From: Allium sativum
Taxonomy: Eukaryota; Streptophyta; Magnoliopsida; Asparagales; Amaryllidaceae
Assembly: GCA_030737875.1 (NCBI GenBank)
Contig: CM060922.1
Coordinates: forward strand, 235,022,335-235,086,334
Direction: 5' to 3'
Length of the DNA stretch: 64,000 nt
This document shows, piece by piece, positions 20,782-31,316 of the stretch. Made by a program: the position numbers and the translations under genes. The notes beneath the pieces were generated by a model that was not told the DNA's origin, made no database searches, and was given only the letters and a program-made list of their open reading frames with translations. Every line of letters begins with the position of its first letter. Positions within the stretch are counted from its first letter, which is position 1.

Positions 20782-23437
20782 TGTAATGACCCGTATTCTA
20801 CACATCATAGGATCGTAGAATATTTATTTCTTCTCCATGTGAAGTCGTATGGTCATGTAACTTTGGGAAACATCTATTAGAGTCATTTCCCATGCTTATG
20901 ATTTTTGTCGATTTTTAAATGACCATTTTGCCCCTAGTTGGTACTGTTTTGGCCATAACTTTTGATTGGAAAGGAATTTTGACCTGAAACCACTTCCATT
21001 TGATTCGTTTGATAGTTTCTCTTTCCGTAGAGTGGTCATAATAGCCAAACGGACTTACCGTTTGGGAGATATGGCTGAAACAAGGTTTGGAGGGTGAAAA
21101 ACTGTTAACCGGGCCAAATCGGGTGATTAGTGAGTAGACCCATAACCCATTTCGGGATTAGGGTTATGGGAGGGCTGAAATGAGATGGAGAATCATTCCA
21201 TTTCAGTTTTCTAGCCTCCACTTATCACCAAGGATCCCTAAAAATGGCCTACAACCTCTAGATCACCTCCAAATCATCTTTTGGTCAAGGATTTGGCTTA
21301 GCAGCCCCTAATCAAAGAAGATCTTCACCTAATCAACCTTGGAGCTGCTGTTAGCATTGGGATTCGCATCAAATCAGAGCATTATTTCAGATCTTAGTTT
21401 GTTTTGTGGCCAAGGTGAGTGATTTGCTTAGTTTTGCACTAATTATGTCTAATTAGGGGTGATTAGTGTTAATTAGCGAATTTAAACATGATAAAATTCT
21501 GGAAAAATGTTTATAAAATTCGGAATGATGTTTTAGACCTCTGATATGAATTTGGGTTAATTTGGTTAAGATTTGCTAATCCTATCATCAGTTTCACCTA
21601 AACATGCTTAAGGGGAAATATGGGATTTTGGGTATGTTTGATCCATTTTTACCTATCATATTGATGTTTTGATGTTTGTGGTTGATTATGCATGTTGCTA
21701 TGACTGTATGAAATGCCGTGTGACTGTTTAGAATATTTGGAATGGTCGAAAACGTCGTCGAGGGGCGTAAACAGCTCGCTGGACAAGGTGCAGGGGTTCG
21801 GATCGCATAGGGGGTTGAGGGACGATCGGATCGCCCTATGGGATCGTGGGGGCATCCCCACGAGTCGAGTCACCTCCTCCGAACCGAACCGTCTGTGCAA
21901 AGCCCACGAATCGAATCGATGCAGCGTCATGCCCAAGTGAAGTACTCCGATCCGGATCGCGAATAAACATTACGACCCGATCCGATCCACTCGTGCTTCA
22001 TATCACGATACGAATAGAGGAAGGCAGCGTCCACGATCGGATGCACAACGAGACGATGGAGGAGCGCGATCCGACCCGTATGGGGTATTCACGATCCGAC
22101 CAGAAGTGGAGACTGAATTCACGAGACGATGCAAGAGGCGCGACCCGATCCGAATGCAAAGGCCGATCCGATCCAATGAAGAATGTGAAGGCTGATCCGA
22201 TCCGATTCGATGATGATGACCAATAACCCGAGATGCAAAGGTAGTCCAAATGGAAGTTAGAGCTTAGGATCCCGGAACCAGTTGGGAACCAATGAGTTCA
22301 CTTCATGGTTGGACTTTGCTGCGGGACGTGTGCTAAGGAGTTGTCGACATTCATAACTTCGATTCACCACTAAGAATGATGGGCTACTTATCAGTGCAGT
22401 AGGGTCATTATGACCTGAGGGGCAAAGTGATGGTAGCAAGACTACGTTATCAATGCAATAGGGTCATTATGACCTGAGGGGCAAGGTGATGCATAGTAAG
22501 ACTATGAGCCAGCGCAGATGGGGTGAATAACTCCATGGGGCAAGTGGACATAGTAAGGATTAGTAAGGCTATGAGCCAGTGCAGTGGGGTTCTTGAGACT
22601 CCATGGGGCAAAGTGGACATAGCGAAGGATTTGTGGCTATGTTATCAGTGCAGTGAAGTCATTTATGACTTCATGGGGCAAAGTGATCATAGCAAGGTAT
22701 GTTGGGTGATCGAAGTGGTGAATATCGTATACTTTACGCACTGAGTGAGAGATGTGAGGATGGATGCTATGTTTGATTGTTTGCCATCCCTATGACATGC
22801 ACACCTCCCCCACCTCCGTATCTTTATACCGTTTGATATGATACCCTAGAGTGTTGTACAGTATGTAGTGCTAACTCTTTGGTTACAGGTCCAGGTATGT
22901 TTTAGTCTACCTGTTATTGTTCACTTTAGATGCTTATCGCTCATACCAGGCTTTATGTCTGACCCAGAGTTTTATGTCTCCTCTTATTACTCTGGGTGCT
23001 CACACGAGCAGACTAGAGACAGGTTAGCTGGTGGTGTGTGAGTAGCTGATTCGGAGGCGGGCAGGAGGCTTCCACGTATGATATATATATACACATTCTC
23101 CATGTGTCGTTGGTGGTCGCTACTTGGGCATTAGTAGTGTACCTCATTTACCTTACTTTTGCTTTGAGACAGTTTGAAAAGTTGTAATAAGCTGTATCTT
23201 GGATTTCCGCTGCTATGATGTTTAGTTCTGATTTCCAGCTTATGCACTGTCTCTCCTGTTTTATGTCAAGTATGTTACTATTATATTTTGTTCTATGCGC
23301 TGTGAGACATTCTACAGGTTCTTTGTATGTTCATTTCCTTCTTCCTTTTCCTTCTGGCGACCCGTCCCGTGCTAACTGGTTATGTGTACAGCGCACTTTT
23401 GGAGTAAATGTCGGTTGGTGCGGGGCGGGCCGTCACA
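20782..23437 (+). repeat. right LTR of Tek-B
   Basis: It is 2656 bp and about 99 percent identical to 13385-16046 by eye. Most differences are C/T or G/A. Visible indels include a 6-bp loss near 22886 and single-base changes near 21104 and 22676. Confidence 0.96.
22387..22699 (+). repeat. five-unit tandem repeat in right LTR of Tek-B
   Basis: Same five units as 14991-15308, with the copy number unchanged between the two LTRs. The array was therefore already present before this insertion. Confidence 0.85.
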
Positions 23438-23442
23438 GATTG
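23438..23442. repeat. Tek-B right target site duplication
   Basis: gattg, identical to 13380-13384. Confidence 0.95.
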
Positions 23443-23542
23443 GGTCCGCAAAATAGAATCGGTAAATGGATTAAACCCAACCCTTTAAATTTAAGGGTAA
23501 AAGGGTTGGGTAAAAGGGTTAGAGTCAGATTTGACGGGCCTA

Positions 23543-23550
23543 GGGAGACC
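23543..23550. repeat. hAT right target site duplication
   Basis: gggagacc, one mismatch from aggagacc at 9916-9923. Confidence 0.8.
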
Positions 23551-23739
23551 TGAATCATTCCATGCTCAGGAAATTTGGGGTATCAGAAATTCACTTCTGT
23601 ATTTTGTGGAAAGCTAAATCAACCCAGATTCGGTTATTAATATAGATGACATGAACCAGCCCTTGTTTAGGCAATTAGAGATTGAGTGCTGGAAATTCAC
23701 TTCCGGTATTTGGTGGAAAGCTAAATCAACCTAAATTCA
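23551..23739. repeat. short dispersed repeat pair between hAT and CACTA-1
   Basis: Two copies of a ~65-bp unit (ggaaagctaaatcaac core) at about 23583-23650 and 23694-23739. They are related to the copy at 9857-9915 on the far side of the hAT. No coding potential. Confidence 0.55.
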
Positions 23740-24540
23740 CACTACACCAAAACATGTGATTCCCAACGAGTATAACCGTCGCAAACAATTTCCGCAACGC
23801 TTATTAGTGTTGCTATGAGGGGGTTGCAATTCAGTACCAACGCTTATAAGCGTTTGTAGATTTTCTCTCCCAACTCTTATAAGCGTTGGTATATTTTCAT
23901 TCGCAACGCTTATAAGTGTTGTAAGATTTTTGTTTGCAACGCTTATACATGTTACAATGTTTTTGTTTGCAACACCTATACATGTTACAAAGTTTTAATT
24001 CACAACAAATATAAATTTTAATATTATTAGCAACTCACATATTCTAACATTAATAGTCAATTAACAACCAACATGATGATAATAAAGACGATATTTAATA
24101 TGAACCAAAAAATAATACTAAACTCAATGCATACCAATAGACAACATTCATAATCACATAACGACATAAAATATTAGTTAATTAACAACAAACAAGTACA
24201 ATACGTAATTAAGTTGTCAAATTCAATACATAATTAGTTTGCTAAATTCAATACATAACTGAGATTCTACAAATACCGAATACGAAACTCTGGCCATATA
24301 ACGAAGCATCCATCTGAAAATTCACATAACTTCTGCAATTGGATCATTATCAAGATCATCTATGCACCAGTATAACTACCATTTTTTCTTTTCTTTCGCT
24401 GCCTCTAGAAGTGCCCGCATTCATTGAATGTGGCATTAAATTGAAAATTTCAGTTCCTTGTTAAAAAAGAAAAACATGAGTTTGCATCACGCACTAAATA
24501 ACATTTTAAACAGAAAAACATGAGCCTAAACTATGTCGAA

Positions 24541-24680
24541 CGGCTCAGTAATGCTGAGCCGAATGGCTCAGCAATACTGAGCTTATATCGGCTTAGTATT
24601 GCTGAGCCGAAAGGCTCAGCATTACTGAGCCTATATAGGCTCAGGATTGCTGATCCGTAAAGCTCAGGATTGCTGAGCCG
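24541..24680. repeat. array of six palindromes in CACTA-1
   Basis: Six units at a step of about 24 bases. Each is a near-perfect 19-21-bp palindrome of the form GGCTCAGNATTNCTGAGCC. Neighbouring units can also pair with each other, so the block could form several alternative hairpins. Frames through it are repetitive and not coding. Confidence 0.85.
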
Positions 24681-25100
24681 TAAGAGTTCGGCCATGAAAT
24701 CATATTCAGGTAATGAGGTATTTAACTTTGAATAAAAACTTATAGGTATCATCAATCCTGACTGTCCAAATGAAAGTCAATAGCAGTCGCATTTTTCTAT
24801 AGTCAAACTATTGTCGCATTCTTCCATGGCCAAGCCGTGTTGCATTTTACGTTGTTTTAACTATTTTTCTTGTGCCCGTTGCTTTTTTCGCTGCATTTTA
24901 AATAGTTTGCAACTGTCCAAATCATATATGTCATTGCTTATCAAACTGATTTCAATTTCTGTTGATGATTGGTTATGAGTTAATAGTATACTAAGTTTTA
25001 GGGCTACATGTTTAAGAATTAATTGCTGATGAACATCAAAAGGCTAGGAAAAAACATTTTTTGAAGGGGTTGATTGTTTGTTATTTTGCAGTTAAAGTTT

Positions 25101-25220
25101 CAATCAATATTTTTTGAAGGGGCTGATTGTTCTCTTTTTAGAAGGATCTCTTTGTTTTTTCAATCAATATTTTTTGAAGAGGCTGATTGTTCTCTTTTTA
25201 GACGAATCTCTTTGTTTTTC
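25101..25220. repeat. 60-bp tandem duplication in CACTA-1
   Basis: 25101-25160 and 25161-25220 differ at only a few positions. A partial third copy precedes at about 25057-25080. Confidence 0.85.
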
Positions 25221-25509
25221 TAAGCTATGGTCTTGCACACAACATGCTTTTCACTACCATGTACATACCAAAAGCATTTTCACTACCATGTACACAAACT
25301 GCACATACCAAAAGCAGGGAAATACAAGTGTTCTACACTAGTGCGGACTTGAAACGCTAACCTGTCTTAGACGAAGGAGCTGCAGAATCTTCCGAGACTT
25401 CGGATCCATGAATGAAAAAGAAAGCTTAGACGGACATAAAAGGCCATTCCTTAGTATAGTTATATCATATCCATGAATAACATAACATGGCGGAATAAGT
25501 AAATCTTAC

Positions 25510-25629
25510 TTTTAGTAGTTCAAACGCGGGAAGCTGGGCTTCAAGTGGAGGAGTATGTCGCTTTGCAGACTGAGAAATGATAGTATAAAGTACCATTTGT
25601 ATTGAAGGTGATTACTTGGTCTTCGCTTT
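25510..25629 (-). pseudogene. possible unidentified exon in CACTA-1
   Basis: On the minus strand a 120-bp block lies between a ctacag acceptor (25630-25635) and a gtaag donor (25505-25509). It is exactly 40 codons with one TAA and otherwise reads like ordinary protein (AKRHTPPLEAQLPAFELLK at the end). A further exon-like piece ending at a donor lies at about 25360-25425. I cannot name the gene. It may be a later exon of the NIPA-like fragment or a second captured gene. Confidence 0.35.
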
Positions 25630-25734
25630 CTGTAGAAATAATAGTGATATCGTTTAGCAACTCAAAACAGAAAAACAAAGACAGCAAAAATAGCCATATA
25701 AAACTGAAATCACTCACCAGAACTGTTTGCACAA

Positions 25735-25852
25735 CAGCTTGTAGCTGCTGTGCAGCAGGCACAGCAGCTTCTAGCTGTTGTTTGCACAGCAGCTTGTAGC
25801 TACTGTGCAGCACCTTGTAGCTGCTGTGCAGATATTGCAAACAGCAGCTTCT
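25735..25852. repeat. CAGCAGCTTGTAGCTGCTG repeat cluster
   Basis: Several overlapping copies of a self-complementary motif, cagcagctt followed by gtagctgctg, separated by tgcagca spacers. They can fold into hairpins. Confidence 0.8.
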
Positions 25853-26174
25853 ATCATCATGATTTCGCACATTCGAAATGTACATTGCAGTATCCTAACT
25901 CTATTGTATATAAAAGTGGACTATGTGTTATACAACCTTTTTACTCTTACATTATTATGTGCAAACAACACATATGTGTGAAGCAAACATCATATTATGT
26001 GAATATAAGAACCAAGATAACACATCTATGAATGACATACTTATCTTTTATTAATATAACAAAACAGAATTATTTTGATCATCTGAAAAAAAAAGAGTCA
26101 ACCAATGCTAATATGTTTACAATGACTTGAAGGTCATCTTGGATTCATGATCAATAGCAGAGGAGAAATAATAC

Positions 26175-26385
26175 CTTTGAATTCATCAAATGCTAACAAG
26201 AAGATGCCAATGAACAGAAATGTCATTCCTATTATGAACATTGTTAATCTTAATGCATTCAGAACTTGGTATTCCTGGAAGTACACGAATCCTATACATA
26301 TGGAGAAAAACGTCCATGCAATTTGAAACATGGGTACTATAAGGATTGCATCAAATAGAGACAACCCCTCATACAATCTTGCCAT
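26175..26385 (-). pseudogene. NIPA-type magnesium transporter fragment, C-terminal exon
   Basis: On the minus strand this 211-bp exon follows a cttttcag acceptor and ends at an aaag/gtatta donor. It is fully open. It reads MARLYEGLSLFDAILIVPMF and continues through two more hydrophobic segments to LLAFDEFK, the conserved last membrane helices of the plant NIPA (DUF803) magnesium transporter family. With the two exons to its right it forms an exon-intron series in the correct order. It is a partial gene copy inside a CACTA element, so it probably gives no functional transporter. Confidence 0.85.
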
Positions 26386-26467
26386 CTGAAAAGTGATATA
26401 ACATATCATTCTTGGAAATGTGATAAATGCAATATCAATTTTATTGCAGTTGAGGCATATAAATTAC

Positions 26468-26594
26468 CCAAAATCCCGCAGTACTCAAGAATAGAAGGAG
26501 CATGGAATATGTAAACCAACTATGAAACTCATAATCGCTGCTCATTGTCAATCTTAGATACAAATTGTACTGATCCCAGAGCAGCAAGAAGGGA
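26468..26594 (-). pseudogene. NIPA-type fragment, middle exon with internal deletion
   Basis: It starts after a ttgcag acceptor in the frame SLLAALGSVQFVS, a NIPA signature in phase with the exon at 26675-26736. After about 13 codons the homology jumps. A different frame (DYEFHSWFTYSMLLLFLSTA) continues and joins in phase with the exon at 26175-26385 through a tgg/gtaatt donor. Two family exons are thus fused by a deletion around 26545-26555 that also shifts the frame. The central helices of the transporter are missing. Confidence 0.82.
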
Positions 26595-26674
26595 CTGCAA
26601 TTAAACCACAAAAAATCTTATTAGTGATTTGTCAGAATTTTTAATTATATTACTTTAGTGTTTCATAACTTCAC

Positions 26675-26736
26675 CTGTGCAGCATATGCAAAGGAGATGA
26701 AATTAAGACAGTTCCCAAGAGTAAAGAATATGATGC
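26675..26736 (-). pseudogene. NIPA-type fragment, upstream exon
   Basis: 62 bp on the minus strand between a tatacag acceptor and a cacag/gtgaag donor. It reads LGNCLNFISFAYAAQ, a strongly conserved membrane segment of NIPA proteins, and flows in phase into the SLLAALG start of the next exon. I recognise no further exon upstream as far as the CACTA end. Confidence 0.85.
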
Positions 26737-26739
26737 CTG

Positions 26740-27795
26740 TATATGATAATTACACACAAGTGAGGCAGCTTAAAATCTGTAATCTTAGTTCAGTGGACAC
26801 AATGAATATAGATTAACAATACACACTACACAGCAATAATATCAAAGTTATACCAAGCTTCAAAAAATAAATGTAGATGCATGACGACTCAATCCGTCAA
26901 GCTATAAATTTAAGCTTGCATTAATAAGCTTACAGCCTATAAATAAATCCTAAATTCAATCCGTCAGGCTCAACAATTAGAATATAACTATTCTATACAG
27001 TTCTTTAACTAAAGTTGCAAACTAGCCAATAACTTCTAACAATTGAATCCTAGAGTTTCACCCCTATAGTTTTGATTTTTGGATCCTCCAATTAGTTTCA
27101 TATCAATCACATAAAAAAGAACGGATAATCCAAACTTTTCAACAATATAGATAATATAAATGAACAAAAATAAGCACAAACCTGAAAAACATCAATAAAT
27201 ATTTATTTGTAAAAAAAGGAGGAGAAAAAAAATACCTCCAGAATTAGTAATCTGAATTACCGTGAGCTGGAACAAAAATACTGAAATATGGATGAACAAA
27301 ACCAAGACTTTTGTTGTATATTTGCTTAGGTCATCGCCAAAGGAGCTGTTGAACTCGAATCTGACCTCGACCTCCTTGCCTCGAAATCGAAATCCTTGTT
27401 CCTGCTTTGTAATAAAAATCGAAATCCTGGTTAACGCTGCGAAATCGAAATCGAAACCGAAATATTTCCCTAAATCGAAATCGAAATTTTCCATAAATCG
27501 AAATCAAAATAATTCCCGCTTTGTAATTCATGTTAAGCGGCTGAAATAGTGAAAAGCGTATGGGATGGAAGAGTATAGGGTTACAGAAGAAAACTGATGG
27601 GTGTTTACCTTTTTGCCCCCGGGAACCAAGCCTACCAACCCATATAAGCATTGCCAATAAAAAAAATATAAATTTGTATTTTTGGTAACACTTTTTTAGC
27701 ATAGCAACGCTTATTATTGTTATTACCCGGCAACACAAATAAGTGTTGACGATTGACAAAAAAAAGGGTTGCCAAATGGCCATTATGGTGTAGTG
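26740..27795. other. right part of CACTA-1 without recognised coding sequence
   Basis: Includes a run of AAATCGAAATCG-like repeats at 27380-27510 and the subterminal repeats near the end. A minus-strand frame over 27192-27494 is phenylalanine/aspartate-rich because of that repeat and is not called. Confidence 0.6.
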
Positions 27796-27798
27796 TCA

Positions 27799-29299
27799 TG
27801 TATTAATGTTTTGGTATCCCCCTCGGATTTGTTGTGCGAAGTTGTACGTGCTTCCTGAGCCTTTCTCTGGGATTTTGATGTTAAAGCAGAGGATGAATGT
27901 GCTTTGTTGGCCACTCTCCGGCCTGTGCGTCTGGTGCGCTTGGCTAGCTTATCCACAAGCAGAGCCTAAGGACTTACCCGATCTCCTTCCAGGAGGCGCC
28001 TTATCCAGACCATCGTAGGTGATAATAAGGTCTTAGAAACTTAGATGGGGTCATTGTAGGCACAAAATTAAGGTTTACTCTTTTGATGCTCTATACGGAC
28101 CATTGTAGGTACTGGTTGAGGCTTACACACCACCATCCCTCTAAGGGCTGCCCTATCCTGACCATCGTAGGGGATGATAGGGGTTAACATTCCCTTCGGT
28201 GGGTAACGCGAAACATAAGAAGAGGTAGGACGTGCTCTTCTATGAGCAAAGGTAAGACGTGCTTAGTTCTAGCAGAGGCAGGGCATACTAATGTTAGATG
28301 CACCACCACGACCATTTCTGGTGTGAAATGGAGGCTTATGCTTTTGATGCTTTAACCTATCCCTGTATGATTTGGGCATGAAGAAGGACTAGCACATCAT
28401 CCCGCTTTTGGGTCTCTTTAAGCTTTGAAAGGGAGGTTTCTCGTACCCTTGGACATGTTCAGTTATCCTTTTGCTAAGGATTTTTACCGAACTTACTTTG
28501 ATCTTTTCATAAATTCTCGTAATTGGCCTTGATTGATGAATTTGACGACGGTTTCCCCAAGGACTCTACAGTGATTAGTTTCATGTCCATCCATCATGTG
28601 GTAATGGCAATAGGGTCCTCCTGTTTTCCTTCCGTATTTGGGCTTTTTCATCGTGAGTGGCCAATAGTTGATTTCGTGCTTGGTTAGGAAGTAAATATTT
28701 TCCACTAAAGTGGTGAGGTAATATCCCCTGGATAACCCTGGCGTATGCCCCTATTCTTGTCGCTGGGGTTTAATCCTTTGGTGAACCAGCTTAGATATTG
28801 TGCCTACACCTTCTTTGTTTCTTCCCAAAATATATTATGGTTGAGATGTTATCCCCTCGGACCATTTTTTGGTGAAGTGACGAAATCGTCCATTATTTCT
28901 TGTTCAAATGTCGTTCTCCTGACTCGCTTGTGGAGAGTTTTATTTAGGTGAGAGAAAATGTTAATATCTTTTGATGTAAAGTCATTTGGAGGAGACGCTT
29001 GGGTCTGACCTATGTGGGAATAGCCATAATTTTCGAGGTTGGAAGCATATTGTTCTATTTCCCTTTTCCGCTTTATTATCCGTAAGGCTTCCACCCTCAC
29101 CCTCTGTTCTTTTGTCCTTACTGAGTCGATAATTTCCGACTTATCCATTCGAGATTATGAAAGCTTCTGTCGGGACCTCTTACCCATTATTTTTGCTTCT
29201 TCGAAGTCTTAGTCTAATTCGGGATAGAACAACATAGGTAGATATGTGGTGAGTTTAACCAACGGATCAGAGGTTCAAGCCCTCCTTTTAGCGCCAAAA
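27799..29299 (-). mobile_element. Tat-E interior: non-autonomous Tat/Ogre-like Ty3/gypsy, minus strand
   Basis: This lies downstream, in the minus sense, of the LTR at 29300-30664. The sequence directly after the LTR is ttttggcgctaaaag, a typical place and start (tggcgc) for a primer site in this group. It holds the gag remnant described separately. The rest (27799-28480) has no pol motif but contains repeated gaccatcgtagg units near 28008, 28080 and 28160. The element continues to the left beyond CACTA-1 and possibly beyond hAT. No second LTR is seen in the window. Confidence 0.6.
28493..29148 (-). pseudogene. gag remnant of Tat-E
   Basis: Two pieces on the minus strand. 29148-28849 is an N-terminal charged segment starting MDKSEIIDSVRTKEQRVRVE. 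28705-28493 is a C-terminal segment with YCHYHMMDGHETNHCRVLGE, the Cys-His arrangement found at the end of Tat/Athila/Ogre-type Gag proteins, followed by the usual basic LREFMKR end. The central capsid region is absent, and a stop and frame shift lie between the two pieces. No protease or polymerase follows. Confidence 0.65.
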
Positions 29300-30664
29300 T
29301 GTTAACGATATTTTTCGTCAACACCAGAGATGGGTCGGTGGGAATGGACCTAAGGGGGTAAATAGGTTGTTTATCGTTCACGAGTTAGAGTCAGGTCACC
29401 GTACCTAGGTATCCGGACCCATCTTACCGAGAAATACGAACCCGCAAATAGGGCCTAAGCTCGCTGGAAGGACTCAAGCCGACAAGAAGGGGGTTTTCTC
29501 CGATCATCGGTACAAATTTGGATAATAATCCATGCATATATAAGGAGCAAACAATAAATCATAATGACAATAACAAATAATTAGCATGATAAACTCACAG
29601 GGAACATCATAGGTATAGATTCACCCTTTATTAATCTTTTACTTTGAATACATGAACAGAATCAATGAGATCCTCCAATCTATCTCAGTACTAGGGTTTA
29701 AAGAAGAAGAATACAAGAATTTGATTTAGAGTCCCTCCAAATGTGATCCGTCGGGTCTTATTTATATAGGATTTGGAGCCCCTTCTACTATTGGACCGTT
29801 GGGCATGCATAAGCCTTTATCGGCCGCTTTTCTCCTTGGTTTCAGATGTTTTTGCTTCTGGCCAATTTGTCATGCTAATCACAGTTTTTGTAATGAATGT
29901 TTCGGCTAGTCAAGGGCCCTTTTGAGATTGGAATGAACTTTCTGTTGTAGTAGCTCTTCGGAAGGTATTATGAGTTTTCGGTTGTATGCTCTCGCGGCCA
30001 TAGACTTTCGGATATAAGCTTCCGGTTTTCCCATGATTACTTAGAGGAGCCTGCCCCTATGATGTATGTGGATGGCTGCCGGTTCGGAATCACTATTGGG
30101 GTCTGTGCTAAGTGGACTAGTGTGGATAGCTTGTATTGCTTCCGGGGTTCCGTTCTTCCTTTCGATTGGATTTCCACATATAGCCTGATCCTCTATAAGG
30201 TTGCTCTAGCTGATTTGTCTGTTGCTTATCAATACGACCTTTCGGCATTTATGCAGTAGGTGTTTCGGAAATTGGTTCCAGATAACCTTTATGTGCTTCT
30301 GCCTTGATGCTCTTGGTGTTTTAGCCTCATGACATATTGGTATTAGGCAGGTTAATACTGAGGGCCCTTTCGGCCTTTCGGGTCCCAATTGGCGGAGCTC
30401 TTTCCTTCAACTTCCCTAGTTTCCAGCTTAGATGACCTTTCGCTGGAGAAGTCCCTACTGGATCGACACTGTCAGAAGGACCCTACCGGATTGATTCTAT
30501 TAGCATTTTGTAGCTTTTGGGAATCTTCCTCTTAGGATGGTGTCGGTTGATGCAACTTTCGGTCCGTTCCCCCGCACTTGACTCCTTTTAGTACTTGACT
30601 CTATTTTCTGAGGGATTCCTGCATGTGCTGGCGGTCATCCGATATCCCTTCACCATTAGCCTAC
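29300..30664 (-). repeat. 5' LTR of Tat-E (minus strand)
   Basis: Bounded by tg at 29300 and ca at 30664 on the plus strand, that is TGTAGG...TTAACA on the minus strand, length about 1365 bp. It has a clear minus-strand TATA box, ctatataaataaga, at about 29757-29769, and a leader-like aaaccctag beyond it. The outer end at 30664 is placed by the TG/CA rule only, since no second LTR is available. Confidence 0.6.
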
Positions 30665-31316
30665 ACTGATTCTAGTAGTAATAATAATAATTATTATTAT
30701 AGAAGTTTTGTTATGTTTTGTATTTTTATGTATTTTGTTAATTTTTATAAACTAAACTAGTTTATTTTTATAAAAAATAATTAACCTACTTGATTTGGTT
30801 ATTCTACAAACATATTTCTTATTACGCTAAATATTCATCATATAACGTGTCAAAATTAGCATCTAAGCAGCTATATGTATGTGTGTGTATAAACATTACA
30901 ATTCAGTTTGGTTATTCTACAAACTGATGCTGTTGAAACCGAAATCAAGACATCAACAAAGAAAATGAACACGTAGGAATTTCCTTAACTAAGTAATTGC
31001 CCGTAAATCTCATTGTATACAAATAAAATTAAAACACATCGAATAACCTGAGACCATTTTAGACCATTCTCCAGATCGAGTGATTCGGTTGAAATTTATG
31101 AGATCACTTTGTTTTTTATCCAAGGATATCGTTTCCTCGTATATTCCTACAAGCTGCATATTCAAAAAACCTTGATTAAATTTAAGGAAACTGCTGAGTA
31201 TTACGATGTGTTATATGTGCGCTTATTAAAAAAGGAGAGCGGGTAAATAAAAGGAATGGAACTTGAAATTTAGTGTATTCTGATCTTAAAATCCCAACTT
31301 GTTGTTGTCCATGTTA
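30665..31316. other. AT-rich spacer without genes
   Basis: Contains a short (taa)n/(tta)n patch near 30680-30700 and two copies of ttggttattctacaaac (about 30796 and 30909). No open frame of note. Confidence 0.6.

Larger units (their letters stand above)
13385..23437 (+). mobile_element. Tek-B: young, near-complete Ty3/gypsy chromovirus (Tekay-like)
   Basis: This 10,053-bp element has everything in order: LTR, tRNA-Met primer site, gag-protease-RT-RNase H-integrase-chromodomain frame, purine tract, LTR. It sits inside the hAT element between perfect gattg duplications. The LTRs differ by about twenty substitutions and a few small indels over 2.66 kb by eye, so insertion was recent. Only one in-frame stop (19286-19288) was found in the coding frame. 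The chromodomain-like tail after the integrase GPY module places it among chromoviruses. The long LTR and the tgtaatgacccg start suit the Tekay lineage, which is an inference from memory of that lineage. Confidence 0.96.
9924..23542. mobile_element. non-autonomous hAT transposon, split by Tek-B
   Basis: The left end reads tagacccgtcaaat. The right end, read on the opposite strand, is taggcccgtcaaat. They match at 13 of 14 bases, start with the TAG typical of hAT ends, and are flanked by an 8-bp duplication. Subterminal regions are rich in ACCCGACCC on the left (about 9960-10090) and AAAGGGTTGGG on the right (23480-23520), as expected for transposase-binding repeats. Without Tek-B and its target duplication the element is about 3.56 kb. 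No transposase domain (DDE, BED finger, hAT dimerisation) is visible, so it would depend on a partner. Strand cannot be assigned. Confidence 0.85.
23740..27795. mobile_element. CACTA-1: non-autonomous CACTA transposon carrying host exon fragments
   Basis: It begins cactacaccaaaa and ends ttatggtgtagtg, which is an inverted CACTACACCA terminus. It is flanked by the 3-bp duplication tca (23737-23739 and 27796-27798). Length 4056 bp. Subterminal repeats built on gcaacgcttataagcgttg recur at 23805-23950 and again near 27700-27750, as is usual for CACTA elements. No TNP2-type transposase is visible. The interior holds palindrome arrays and minus-strand exons of a NIPA-like gene. Confidence 0.9.

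Noticed and set aside
24531..24755. 74-codon minus-strand frame with repeated leucine-serine-alanine units in CACTA-1
   Set aside because: Pure translation of the palindrome array, with no start context or homologue recognised.
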